A stretch of DNA of 64,000 nucleotides from Silene conica. Taxonomy: Eukaryota; Streptophyta; Magnoliopsida; Caryophyllales; Caryophyllaceae. The DNA is taken from assembly GCA_029255685.2 (NCBI GenBank), contig CM055318.2, positions 69,535,136 through 69,599,135 on the forward strand. The letters are read 5' to 3'. The position numbers and the translations under genes are program-made. The notes beneath the pieces were generated by a model that was not told the origin of the DNA, ran no database searches, and saw only the letters and a program-made list of their open reading frames with translations. Positions 47,445 to 59,332 of the stretch are shown piece by piece. The first letter of the stretch is position 1. Each line of letters opens with the position of its first letter.

Positions 47445-48884
47445 TCTATATAATAACATAAAAAGCCTAAACTGAGTAGTATTAGAATGACACGTGGCGC
47501 ACTATATTATTGACATGTTGGACCAATTTTATTATTATTTAAAAAAAAATAGAAAATGAAAAGGCAAATTAGTAATCAATATTCAATAGACTAATTATTC
47601 ATGTTATTTAAACTTTCATTTATATTCCACTTAATAACCATAATTTAGTGCTAAACTTTTTATATTCTACAGTTATAAAAAAATTTCATCTATAAAAGAA
47701 AATGAATTGATAAAAATTCTACTACCCTAGCAAAAACAAATTAATGAAATTTTTTGTTTATTTTCACCAAATTATTTCATTTGATTTATTTTCAAACACC
47801 TTTTATACCATTACTTTGTGGTGAGCATGAAACAAGTAGAGAAGAAATGAGAAAATAAGAGAGAAATAGAAGAGAAGTGTCCAATTTGACAAACATTTGT
47901 CTTATATAGTTCGTTTAGGCATTGTGAAATGCTTATGAAGACGTACATTTGAGATTCTCGATGAGTCAATATAATTATGGTGAATTGTTGTCATTTTTTT
48001 GTGAAATAAATCCTAGCTTAACTAAATTGTAACTTTAACTTTTTAATTTTACATTTTTAATTGTGATAGTTTAATTAGTTTGCAGATATTTTTAATATAT
48101 TCATCATTGTTAATGTGTAGTGAATTTATTAATATTATATTAACAACAAATTACAAATATGACTAATGCAAGTTTAGCATAAATATAGTATTATCTATAT
48201 ATTTAATTATGTTGGTTAAAATGGTAAATTTATATTTTCCTTGTGATTTGAGTACTAATGAGATATATATGATGCATTTGATTTTGTTGTTTTATTGATG
48301 TTTTGATGATAGCATGACAAAAATACATTTTATATACTCATCGATTTTTGATAATTTGTTTATATTAAATATTTACTTACATTTTATCCCAAAAAAAGCA
48401 GATACTAATGAGTAACATATTTTTTTTATTTTGAATTTTCAATGTGAGAATCTATGTTGTTTTATCTATTTACTTATCTCATTTGTTTTATTTTATTTGA
48501 TTAAACGTTACAATAGTTTAGACAAAATGAGTAAAGAATATTTTAAGTCTTAAATATCATCATTATTTTCCAACTAGAAAAAATACAGAGGTATCCAAAC
48601 AATCATTAATATTACATATTATTTTTGTTACTAATACAAAATATCATCGTTTTAATAAAGTTCGATTAACAAAATCATTTTGACGTTGAGAAAAAATGAT
48701 ATTATTTGGTTACAAAAGTAATGAGAATGAGAATAACATAATAATATGTTTTAATAAAAAAACACTACTTAGAAGTATGTGAATATCAAACTACCACAAA
48801 ATGCAGTAAAAAACATTTACGCTAGCAAATATTTGTTAATGAAGAGTTTGAAAAATCCCGTGATTTCACGGGAAACTAAACTAG
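47445..48884 (+). mobile_element. non-autonomous Helitron, 1.44 kb
   Basis: 5' end TCTATATAATAACATAAAAA with GACACGTGGCGC close behind; 3' hairpin CCCGTGATTTCACGGG (48857-48872), 8-nt spacer and CTAG. It lies between A (47444) and T (48885). AT-rich interior, no coding frame. Confidence 0.7.
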
Positions 48885-49104
48885 TTAAGATATTAAATTG
48901 TTAAACTGATAGAGTGATAGAAGAGGAAAGTGAGAAAGTTAGAGGGATCGGGGATATGGGCCTTTGAGTGAAGAGTGAAGACGCCAAAATTTTAATTAGA
49001 CTTTTAGTCTTCTAGACTTTACTAATTTTTGTAGTTTACTATTTAGTTTGCTATATTTTTTGTTTTTTTATATCTTAATTATTTGATACGAGTCGATCAT
49101 GTAA

Positions 49105-49260
49105 CACGGTCACACGGACACGGATACATGAATACTGAATACTGAATACTGAATACATGAATAAATGATAAAATGAATACACATTTTATAAAATGAATAC
49201 ACGGTCACACGGACACGGATACACGAGTCATGCAACATGTCCCAGAAATTTATACGAATA
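49105..49260. repeat. short direct repeats CACGGTCACACGGACACGGATAC
   Basis: The 23-bp sequence named occurs near 49109 and 49201, with three ACTGAATA units and ATGAATA variants between. It lies within the hAT-like element. Confidence 0.7.
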
Positions 49261-50100
49261 TAAATATATAGTTGAACCACTAAAATTCAAGATGAAATTG
49301 TAAACTTAGTTTATTTTTATATAATATAATAATTAATAGAGTATAATATAGGCTATATGGCCATATAGGTCAATATAAACTTAAATTAAAGCTTTGCGAA
49401 ATTTTAAAATAAAAGGTTGAGCTTCTTGGACGATGGCTCATTAGTTAAATTTTTTATTTTTTTTTAACAGTTATTACTTTATTAGTATAAAGCTGAAATC
49501 GACTCATCGAGTGAGATGTTACTACAAATAAATTCAAATCATTTGCGAGTCGGATGGATTGTAGTTTTATTCTCGATAACTATTCGGCTTTACTTTAAGT
49601 TCATTTAATAAACCTAGTGTTAATGGATATATTTAAGAAATTAAAATCACCTTAACAAACTCGAGTTACAACATAAATATACTCTCTTACTTTCATTTAT
49701 CATTTTTCATAGCGATAAGTAATAAGTGATACGATCTTTCAATGGAGTATATACTATATAGGATGAAATAATCACGATAAAATAAAGATAACTTAATATT
49801 GAAAATTGTTAAATATTTATGATCACTTTATCAAGTACTTGTATTATATACGAATTTCTACTATTTCACATTTGCATGTTTGACTCTTCATAATCAAACT
49901 ATTCATATATATAAATACCAAATAAAAATAAATATTAGATAAGTAAAAAATATAAAATCAAGTTATAGCATTATATTAATTACAATTAAAAACAATGAAA
50001 TACGATCCGACAAAAATAATCTAAAATTCACTTACAAAAATAAATGATATATAAAAATAAAATAAACACTTAGAAACTTATTTGTCCATGCACATCCGAT
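49261..50100. other. AT-rich interior of the hAT-like element
   Basis: No coding frame or recognisable domain. Confidence 0.5.
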
Positions 50101-50470
50101 TCGGATATGACTCGAATTGAATCTCATCTGCTTCGATATTCACCCGATCCGAATCTAATTTGCTCCGATATTGACCGAACTCGAACCTGAACCGACTTGA
50201 AATATTTACAACCGATAAAATGCGGTAACCGAATCCAATCTGAATTGAACCGAACTGAAATCGAAATTAAAGGCCAACCGAGATAACCCGTTCGAAAAGA
50301 ACCCGATCCGAAACCGATCTGATTGACCTGTTTGCCAGGTCTAAAATTAATATTGTGAATAATTAAAAGATAAAGAAATCAATTATTTTAAAACTTTAAT
50401 AATATGAAATTAATATTGTTAATAATTAAAAGATACAGAAATTAATTATTTTAGAATTTCAAAATATGAA

Positions 50471-50851
50471 AATAATATAAAGATAAAGAAATTGATTATT
50501 TTAGTATTTTAATAATATGAAATTAATATTGTTAATAATATTAATCTAAAATATAAATACTATTAGTTTAAAAATTACGTAGCGTTATTTTAAAAATCGT
50601 GTAAAATTATAACTAAAATACGGTCGCATAAATTAAGACGCATTCATTGATAAAAGTTATTAAATAATATAAAGATAAAGAAATTGATTATTTTAGTATT
50701 TTAATAATATGAAATTAGTATTGTTAATAATATTAATCTGAAATATAAATACTATTAGTTTAAAAATTACGTAGCGTTATTTTAAAAATCGTGTAAGATT
50801 ATAACTAAAATACGGTCGCATAAATTAAGACGCATACATTGATAAAAGTTA
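50471..50851. repeat. 192-bp tandem duplication (two units)
   Basis: AATAATATAAAGATAAAG...GATAAAAGTTA is repeated with period 192 and a handful of mismatches, inside the Helitron body right of the hAT-like element. Shorter, older relatives of the unit start at 50344. Confidence 0.85.
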
Positions 50852-51319
50852 AAAAACAAAAATAAAAATGAAAAAATAATATTGAACAACTTTATTCTAG
50901 AATATACCATATCTTGTATACCATATACCATATCTTGAATGTTATTGGACGTTAATTGAAATGGAATTAATTTGAGTCAAAGTAAAATGGAATATATGGA
51001 ATGAAATCTTGTTAGAGAAAAATTTTGCCATATATGACACATCTTTTTTCTGATTCAAGATTGGTAACTCTAGGATTTAGGCCGTGCTACGGAATTAATC
51101 TTCAGCCAAAACTGTCATTATTTATTGTTTCAATATATGGAATGAAATCTTGTGATTCCATAGATTTAGGCCGTTAAATCTTAGAATAGTTATTATTATA
51201 CCATTATACCATATCTTGAATGTTATTGGACAATAGCTCTAGGATGCTTTACAACGCGACACGTAGGACAAAGCTTTTTTCTAGTGATGCCACGTCAGTA
51301 GTTTGACTTCTTTATTAGA

Positions 51320-51787
51320 TAAATATATGATATTTGTAAAGAGTTTAATTAGAGATAGAATATAGCATGCATGCATTCACGCATGTAATCAGATTCGACG
51401 TATATGAATCAAATTAAACTACGGTTTTAAGGGTATTAAATAATTCTAGGTAATATTGTTTAATTGTGTCCGATACGAGACCTATAAATAGAAGATTTAT
51501 TTTAACTTAAGCAAAAATAACATTTACTCCTTCGATTTCGGTTATTTATTTAACTTCTGTTTTGGAATAAGGACTAAGTATAGGGGGTGTGATTGGTTTT
51601 CGCCTCTTGGTGCTGTAAAAATATTTCGTGAAAAATCGTTGCAATTACAGAGTCGGTTATAATTAGGAAATTAAGTTTGATATGAACTATATGTAATCTG
51701 TGTAAGTTCAAAAATTATACATGACTTAATGTTTTTATAAGCAACGTGAAATTCCAATAAATAAGAACGGAAAATACTAAAATAATA
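51320..51787. other. spacer without recognisable features
   Basis: AT-rich with no open frame of note. TAGCATGCATGCATTC (51363) is a small palindromic stretch. Confidence 0.5.
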
Positions 51788-51816
51788 TACTCCCTCCGTT
51801 TTTGTATACAATATTA
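51788..51816. mobile_element. half of a Stowaway-type MITE
   Basis: TACTCCCTCCGTTTTTGTAT is the classic Stowaway terminal sequence next to a TA target. The partner end is not seen; a Helitron end begins at 51817, so the MITE was probably split by that insertion. Confidence 0.5.
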
Positions 51817-51845
51817 CTAGATTTCATGCCCGGGCGTTGCCCGGG
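51817..51845 (-). mobile_element. Helitron 3' end, 5' limit not found
   Basis: On the minus strand: perfect hairpin CCCGGGCAACGCCCGGG, spacer CATGAAAT, then CTAG followed by T. The matching 5' TC end should lie to the right, but I could not place it; the two repeat fields that follow may belong to this element. Confidence 0.6.
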
Positions 51846-51978
51846 TAATATCTTGACGTAGTTTCAAAGTAATTATCGTAAGAGTTAATCTTCTAAAAAT
51901 ACTTTGTATAATAGCCATATATAAAGAATAATTCAGGTATGACTGTTTTTGATGGCTAATAAAACATTAGATGTATCA

Positions 51979-52845
51979 GGCTCGTATTATTTTTTTATTA
52001 GCCCGTATTCTTCTTACATTAGCTCGTATTCTTTTTATATTATCCCGTATTCTTACATGCTCATATTTGTAAGTTCGTGATCCTCTTATACACTCGTATT
52101 CTTATTTTAATAGCTCGTATTTTTTACATTAGCTCGTATTTTTAGCTTAATAGCTTTATTAGCTCGCATTCTTACGTTAATAGCTTGCGTTCTTGTGTGC
52201 TCGTATTTTTTAGTTCCCGATTCTCTTAATTTCTTATTCATTTTAAATTAGCTCGTATTTCTTATGTATTCGTAATTTGTAGCTCGTATTCTTTTAACTA
52301 TACCTCGTAATCTTAAGTGTTTATTATATCATGAAATTTGACGTCTTTCAAATCTGATTCTACTTTTTTAATTAGTTCGAGAAGTGTTTCAATTGGCTCA
52401 TGTTTTCGTATTCTGTTTACATTAGCTCATATTGTCATCTTAATAGGCCGTATTCTTATGTGCTCGTATATTTAAGTTCGTGATCCTTTTAATCTCGTAT
52501 TCGTATTCATTTGTGCTCATATTTTGAAGCTCGTGTTATCTTAATAACTCGTATTGTTTTTTCATTAGCTTGTATTCATTTGTCATTTGTGCTCGCATTT
52601 TAAAACCCGTCTTATCTTAATAGCTCGTATTGTTTTTACATTAGCTCTTATTCTTAGCTTAATAACTCGGATCGTATTCTTTTTATATTAGCCATTATTA
52701 TTAGGTTAATAACTCGCATTCTTCTGTGCTCGTATTTTTTAGTTCGTGATTCCCTTAAACTCTTAATCTTTTTACATTAGCTCATATTCTTATATGTTCG
52801 AATTCCGTAGTTTGTATTTTTAATTATACCTCGTAAACTTAAGTG
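51979..52845. repeat. degenerate minisatellite of TTAGCTCGTATTCTT
   Basis: Several dozen imperfect copies of a ~15-25-bp unit (TTAATAGCTCGTATTCTT / TTACATTAGCTCGTATTC) with varying T-runs. No coding potential. Confidence 0.85.
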
Positions 52846-52919
52846 CTTAATATATTCATAAATACATCTATTTATGCTATTAACTAAATAAGAGAAGGGA
52901 AACAACAAATTATACCATA

Positions 52920-53710
52920 ACTTTACGGTAGCCAAAATTCTTAGTTATCAATTATTTTATTTATTAACTAATCAATAATTATCCAACTGATATTTTATTA
53001 TTATTTAATTATCTTTTTATTTATATACTTAATTTATTTAACCAAAATAATAGCCAATCTAATCACTCTAAAAACAATAATTATCCAACTGATATTTTAT
53101 TACTATTTAATTATCTTTTTATCTTTTTATTTATATACTTTGCTTATTTAACGAAAGTAATAGCCAGCGTAGTTTGTATTTTTAATTATACCTCGTAAAC
53201 TTAAGTGCTTAATTATAGCCAGTTTAATCGCTCTAAAAACAATAATTATCCAACTGATATTTTATTACTATTTAATTATCTTTTAATTTATATACTACGT
53301 ACTTAATTTATTTAACCAGAGTAATAGGCAATGAAATTGCTCTAAACAATAACCAATGAAATCAATAATTTTATTAACTAATTCAATAATTATCCAACTG
53401 ATATTTTATTATTATTTAATTATCTTTTTATCTTTTTATTTATATACTTGATTTATTTAACGAAAGTAATAGTCAATGTAATCGCTCTAAAAACAACAAT
53501 TATCCAACTGATATTTTATTACTATTTAATTATCTTTTTATTTATATACATTTTTTATTTATATACTTAATTTATTTAACCAAAGTAATAGCCAATGTAA
53601 TCGTTTTAAAAACAATAATTATTCAATTGATATTTTATTACTATTTAATTATCTTTTTATTTATATACTTAATTTATTTAACAAAATTAATAGCCAATGA
53701 AATTGCTCTA
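52920..53710. repeat. AT-rich tandem repeat, ~100-165-bp units
   Basis: Six copies of a unit containing ATCCAACTGATATTTTATTA and CAAAGTAATAGCCAATG-like text, spaced irregularly (near 52983, 53086, 53250, 53396, 53502, 53622). Confidence 0.85.
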
Positions 53711-53752
53711 AAACAATAACCAATAAAATCGCTCGAAAAGTTCCTCTTTTAA

Positions 53753-53753
<1 letters not shown>

Positions 53754-53841
<88 letters not shown>
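53754..53841. repeat. (TA)n tract, left boundary of element A
   Basis: 88 bp of pure TA dinucleotide directly abutting the left TIR of the 8.2 kb element. Confidence 0.95.
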
Positions 53842-53843
<2 letters not shown>

Positions 53844-53871
53844 TTCAGGATCTCGTGAGAACCAAATTACC

Positions 53872-54089
53872 ATGAGAACCGTGAGAACTAAATCACAACC
53901 ATCTAATCAATTACCAAATCGCTGTAATAGAAACATTCTTTCTATCTCAATCCCATTGCCACTCCCGACATATCCATCCTTCCTCTTTCCCATTTCAGTT
54001 TTCCATCTCGGTCCTTCCTCTTTCCCACTACCACCACCATCTCCGTCCTTCCTCTTTCCCACTACCACCACCGTCATCTCCGTCGCAGG
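53872..54089 (+). pseudogene. exon-like piece with candidate splice donor in element A
   Basis: A frame from the TIR reads into a pyrimidine-rich stretch with three FPLP/PSFLFP repeats (TCCTTCCTCTTTCCC units) and reaches CCGTCGCAG GTGATATA, a plausible donor, near 54089. It resembles a plant 5' leader followed by an intron. No protein domain is recognised. Confidence 0.3.
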
Positions 54090-54129
54090 TGATATAAACA
54101 ATTCGATTTCTGAAATTATGGTTTCCTAA

Positions 54130-57100
54130 TTTTCAGTATTAATTAGATTTTCCTGTTCTAATCTAGTTTAGTCTACTAATTACTAATAATTTATTCTCGA
54201 TTTTGTGGTGTATTTTCCTTATTATGCTTAATTGTTGAGTAAGTACGTTTTTGCATGCTTAATTGTTGAGTTCGGACTATCTGAGTATGTAGTTTGATTG
54301 ATACTTGCTAATTTTGAATCAGTGGACTTAATCTGCTTCCAATCTGCTTAAAACATTGAATAAGTAGGACTTAATCTGTGAATATTTAATTATGCTTGCA
54401 GTTGTCGTTTAATATGAAGTATAGCGCTTAATTTGTTGATCAAGTAGCGTAATGACAAGAACAAAATTGGCCATTCTGTCAAGTTAAGAGTTATATAATT
54501 TTAAAATTTGATTGATACTTGTTAGTTTTTTTTATCAAGTCATTGGCCTGAATAATGCACGTCTGCCACAGTTTCTGTTTTATATATGCAAATGGGAATT
54601 GTTTATGCTTAATTCTAATTTTTGATACAGGAGCATATTGACAAGAATAACTCGAGCAATATTCTAGTTGTTTTGGAAGTAGGTTTGTTAATTAACTGAT
54701 GCTTAAAGCTGAGATTGTTCGAGAAATTGTTACATTTCTTTGCCAACTATTACGTACATTTCAATAGTGCCGTAGTTACATTTTAAATGTATAGTAGGTA
54801 CATTTCTATGAATTAGGAACTACATAGTGGTGTCATCATCTCATTTTTCAACACGCCTGCTTTATATTGACTGTCGATTTTTCTGAACGAGGGTTTGTTA
54901 CTTGAGGATTCATGCTAAGAGGGTTTGTACTAGTAGTTGATGTAAAGATTTTACCTGCTGCAAGGAACTGAAACGAAATAAAGTGTTTTTGAATTTCAAT
55001 GTGGCTGTTTCTGATTTGCTTTTTTGTTTGTTCTAATTTGGTTCACTAGATCTAAAATTTATGTTTCTCTTTTAGATTGATGAATGTGTTCTTCAATATG
55101 CTAACTGTATCACATTGCAACCTGTTTATCAATGGGACTTGTGATTCTTGGCATTGTTAACTGTGTTTTCCTGTAACGTATTCGTCCCTTTTCTTATAGT
55201 CATGTTGAATCTGAACTAGAGTTTGAAGGTTGACAATCAAGTTTATGATTATTCACCCGAATTTGCACTGATTCGCCAGTTTATATTACTAATTGCAATA
55301 GGCTCTTTTAGTTATGTATGGAGTATTTAATATTGCTACGAATACTATTTCTCTAGTTCTGGGTTTAGAATTAGTTTTTTGCTGGTTGTTATCATGTTCC
55401 ATAGTGTAACTCTAATTGACTAGAGGTCTAGAGGTAATCACTGAATGGGCAATTGAATCCCGTTGCAGGCCTGTCCGCTGGCCGCTGAGGACAATTACAG
55501 GTATGGTACTATCACCATAGTTGCTTTTAATTGACGCAAATTTTAGTTTAGGAACATTGTAGGTTTTACACCGTTGTTGTATTGGATGCACTAGGTACGT
55601 TTCAAAAAGGTAGTAGGTACATTTTAAATGTATAGTAGGTACGTCTCTTCCTTATGCCACGTTTCCAATATTAAGGGGAAGGGATTTGAGTTGGATTAGG
55701 CGACTCCTCGGTTAAATAATTACGAGTTAAATAATTTTACTGTATCATTGACATTGTATACCAGTCTTTACTGTTATCAGCTTTTTGAAGTTCCAACACT
55801 GCATTTGATTGTAATTGATATGTAGTATACTGCGGTATGACTTATGAGACGATTGAATATTTCTGTTTTTGAAGTTAATGTCGCAGCAGATCGCGAGAAT
55901 GCTTATAATGTTTGAAACCGATTGTAGTTTCACATCAATTGTTTGGAATTTAATATGTAAAGCAAAAATTATGTTTGAAACCGATTGTAGTTTCACATCA
56001 GTTGTGAAACCGATTGTAGTTTCACATCAATTGATGCATGTGTAATGATGTTTACTAGACAATCTTAAAGTACTTTCTGCAGTTCTTACCAAAGTTCTCA
56101 TGCCATTAAATCTCGTTTTAAGGAATGCAGTAGAGAATTCTAAAAGTGTGCAAGTGTAATAGTTTGGCGATTAGATAATCATGGAGTATTAAACGTGCCC
56201 AATTTGGTAATTTTGGGGCATTTAATGTGAATTGGGGTAAGAAAATGTGCAAGTCGGGTACATTAACGGCTTTTTGTGTAGCAGAAAAGGACTGAGAACT
56301 TTAAGTTCGGTTTTCTATAAAAAGAAAGTTGAATCTATGATGTGGATATGAGGGGGTATAACTCTTACTACATCAAGTAATGAGACACATGGAATCTAGG
56401 AACTCCTCTGTCAGTTGTATGTAAGGAACTAAGGATAATGTCATTTTGATAACGAGTGGAGCCGCTAACAGTCAGTATTCGAGGTGTGAATTTGGGATAA
56501 TTGCCAAGGTACTTCCTCAAGCTTTTGTCGGCTTCTACTTTAATTCCGTCCATAAACTAGAACTCTAGAAGTATAGTTGTAATTTGTAAACTTGTGGTGA
56601 GATGATGAAGCCAAATTCCAGGCAGTAAAGCATCCGATTTGCAATGTCAAAAATTGAATTCTGCTTAGCACAAACAAAGCTTACAGACGAGCTTTCCTTC
56701 TTTTGCTTGATATTGAATGGGGAGTGGTGAGTGGTTATACCCACTGCCGCTTATAATGAGTACATAACTGAAATTCTGTATTTTCTGATTTGTTGCGACA
56801 TTGTGTTTCCTTTCGGACAGTAAGGTAACTGTTTTCACAAGTGTAAGCATGCTAGAGGTTCACGTTTAATATAAGGATGAGTATTTGGTCCGCTAAGTGT
56901 ACGACGAGCTTGCACGAGGATAGACGTTGACTTGAATTGATTTTTTTATCTTTGGTTCAAATGGTTTCATGAGATGTATCCCAGACTTTCTTTAGAAAGG
57001 TACTTGGATCTGATGTACTGTTGCAAGCTTAGTTATGTATTCACTTTGATTGCCCCATGTTACGTGTCTATACTGGATGCTGACGGATGCTAGGCTTTGA

Positions 57101-57670
57101 CATAATTGCGTGATATGCTACTGCTACTTTTTTTTGTTCCTTATCTGAGATGCATTAAGCTTTGGTGGTATGGATTGAACATATCCGTAACTGAAGTTTT
57201 GGCCAAGGTATGATTGTATGAGTCTTGAGAGAGATTTTAATGTGAAGTGTTCGCCATAGTATGATTCCGAGGAACTATTTGATGGGAGCTGAGCTACAAG
57301 AAATTTATCTTATACTGCTCCGTATAAAATTTGCGATACTGGATGATTTGATGATACGGGTATTGAGTTGTAAATGGGAACCATTTTGATCTTCCAAAAA
57401 ACTGAGAGCTATTAGGTCCTTTTTTGCTTTGTTAGCAGTCTCCTTATCTCCTCCATATTCTGCAGGCTCCTTTGCAAACAGTTGTGTCTAGAACCAAAAT
57501 TTACAGTGATCGTGTTATCCTGGCTTATAATAACCCCTTTTAGCTGCGTGCATACGGCCTTGTCTACAAATACGTTAAGTCAAAGATCACGAAGTTTTGG
57601 CCAGTTTATTCTTTTTAAGTAGTTGGCTATATTTCTTTGGCCTCATTTTAATTCTGAAAATAAGCTTGTT
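54130..57670. other. intron-like interior of element A
   Basis: T-rich, gene-like sequence with no long frame. Short islands between AG/GT signals occur, for example GAGCATATTGACAAGAAT (about 54632) and GCCTGTCCGCTGGCCGCTGA (about 55469). Single copies of the motif GTAGGTACATT occur near 54795 and 55609, resembling the later 203-bp array. A 3x AAACCGATTGTAGTTTCACA repeat lies at about 55915-56030. Confidence 0.4.
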
Positions 57671-57687
57671 CTTATGATTTTGCAGGT

Positions 57688-57957
57688 ATGAAGAAACTAA
57701 AGGCGGTAGCTGATGATATTCCAAGTCCATGCAAGACGATGAAGGGCTCTCCTTCTAGAAAAAGAAAAAGAGATTATGATTCCACTATTGTTCTAGCTCG
57801 AGGTCACTTTCTCTGCCAGCTAGAGTGCATTAGTATATCTCATGCATTAGTATATCTCATGCATCATGTCCTGTTTTGATGTTTTTTTCAGAATATGGAT
57901 GCTTATCGAGAGTATATTATGCTTGAACTTTTAAAATGGGATAAGAATACAATAAAG
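57688..57957 (+). pseudogene. exon-like fragments of an unknown gene in element A
   Basis: After TTTTGCAG, a frame starts MKKLKAVADDIPSPCKTMKG and continues with a basic SPSRKRKRDYD stretch resembling a nuclear localisation signal. A second island after TTTTTTCAG (about 57893) reads NMDAYREYIMLELLKWDKNT and meets AAAG GTAATA at about 57957. The two may be consecutive exons. I do not recognise the protein, and nothing downstream continues it. Confidence 0.35.
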
Positions 57958-58103
57958 GTAATATTTTTTATAAGTGTATATTTAATAGTCCTCTGTCTAA
58001 TTGACTTATTTCCAGAACATAATGTCACCCAAATTATAGCTTTTTCTTAGCATTTGATTTTTTATGCAGCTCTTTACATGAGAAAATTTCAAGTTTGCAT
58101 TAG

Positions 58104-58310
58104 TTGAACGTTAAAACAACTCATCCCAAGATCTGGATGGGAGAATTGAAGAATTGGATGGAAGAATTGAAGAATTTCTTAGTACAAGAAACTTATATAT
58201 TCATTTCATATACTGACAAAGAACTTTTGTTTATTCTTTTTGTTTTATTCTTAGCACAGGAAACTTATGTTTTATTCTTTTTGTTCAACAACAATGTAAG
58301 GTTTTATTGA
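58104..58310 (+). other. unassigned short frame in element A
   Basis: Contains repeated text (MGELKNWMEELKNF and LFILFVLFLAQETY...VLFFLF). It looks like intron sequence with internal repeats and is not claimed as a gene. Confidence 0.2.
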
Positions 58311-58446
58311 GCTAGTCTGATTTTGTTGTTTTATTCAAGTCTGGAGAATATGAGAAGTAACATATATCACACTGACTCATATTTGACGAGATAATATTCA
58401 AACCTGACGCTATGTCCAAGACAAAATTATTAGAGCAAAATTTACT

Positions 58447-59332
58447 TGTTTTGGTACTAGGTACATTTCGAAAAGGTAGTAGGTACATTCTGAACGTATA
58501 GTAGGTACGTCTCCTCCGTATACCCCCTTCCCAACAGTAAGGGTAAGGGTTTTTGGGTTGGGTTAAGCGACTCGGCGGTAGAGGGCCGCCTTATCCAACC
58601 CAAAACCCGTCTCGTCCACATTTAGGAGAGATTTTATGAACTAGTTACGTGTTTTGGTACTAGGTACATTTCGAAAAGGTAGTAGGTACATTCTGAACGT
58701 ATAGTAGGTACGTCTCCTCCGTATACCCCCTTCCCAACAGTAAGGGTAAGGGTTTTTGGGTTGGGTTAAGCGACTCGGCGGTAGAAGGCCGCCTTATCCA
58801 ACCCAAAACCCGTCTCGTCCTCATTTAGGAGAGATTTTAAGAACTAGTTACGTGTTTTGGTACTAGGTACATTTCGAAAAGGTAGTAGGTACATTCTGAA
58901 CGTATAGTAGGTACGTCTCCTCCGTATACCCCTTTCCCAACAGTAAGGGTAAGGGTTTTTGGGCTGGGTTAAGCGACTCGGCGGTAGAGGGCCGCCTTAT
59001 CCAACCCAAAACCCGTCTCGTCCTCATTTAGGAGAGATTTTATGAACTAGTTACGTGTTTTGGTACTAGGTACATTTCGAAAAGGTAGTAGGTACATTCT
59101 GAACGTATAGTAGGTACGTCTCCTCCGTATACCCCCTTCCCAACAGTAAGGGTAAGGGTTTTTAGGTTGGGTTAAGCGACTCGGCGGTAGAGGGCCGCCT
59201 TATCCAACCCAAAACCCGTCTCGTCCTCATTTAGGAGAGATTTTATGAACTAGTTACGTGTTTTGGTACTAGGTACATTTCGAAAAGGTAGTAGGTACAT
59301 TCTGAACGTATAGTAGGTACGTCTCCTCCGTA
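58447..59332. repeat. 203-bp tandem array, 4.3 units, with internal hairpin
   Basis: TTGGTACTAGGTACATTTCG starts at 58451, 58654, 58857, 59060 and 59263, exactly 203 bp apart, with only a few mismatches between units. Each unit has three GTAGGTAC(A/G) motifs and a long imperfect hairpin, with arms GGGTTTTTGGGTTGGGTTAA and TTATCCAACCCAAAACCC around CGACTCGGCGGTAGAGGGCC. The last unit stops after CTCCTCCGTA. Confidence 0.95.

Larger units (their letters stand above)
45617..50343. mobile_element. hAT-like element with 8-bp target duplication
   Basis: The ends TAGACCTGGCAAA (45617) and TTTGCCAGGTCTA (50331-50343) are perfect inverted repeats and are flanked by perfect AAATTAAT copies (45609-45616, 50344-50351). 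An 8-bp target duplication is the hAT hallmark. Both subterminal regions (about 45640-45900 and 50100-50330) are packed with short GAACC/CCGAA-type repeats. No transposase frame is recognisable. The element is itself interrupted by a Mutator-type MITE and a Helitron. Its 46070-46770 part is GC-richer and may be captured host sequence (minus-strand stretch reading AVGFACECNPL), not identified. Confidence 0.8.
45564..51319 (-). mobile_element. Helitron split by a hAT-like insertion
   Basis: On the minus strand, the 5' end is TCTAATAAAGAAGTC (51319), followed by GACGTGGCA. The 3' end is the perfect hairpin CCCGTGAAGTTCACGGG (45575-45591), a short spacer and CTAG (45564). The flanking bases are A (45563) and T (51320), as expected for Helitron insertion. 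Without the nested hAT it is about 1.0 kb and has no Rep/helicase. The 3' end is firm; its pairing with this 5' end is less certain. Confidence 0.5.

Noticed and set aside
53661-53873. Frame encoding alternating Tyr-Ile
   Set aside because: Translation of the (TA)n tract; the same applies to 61929-62176.
58447-59332. CRISPR-like array
   Set aside because: Units are 203 bp and contiguous with no unique spacers; the DNA is plant nuclear.
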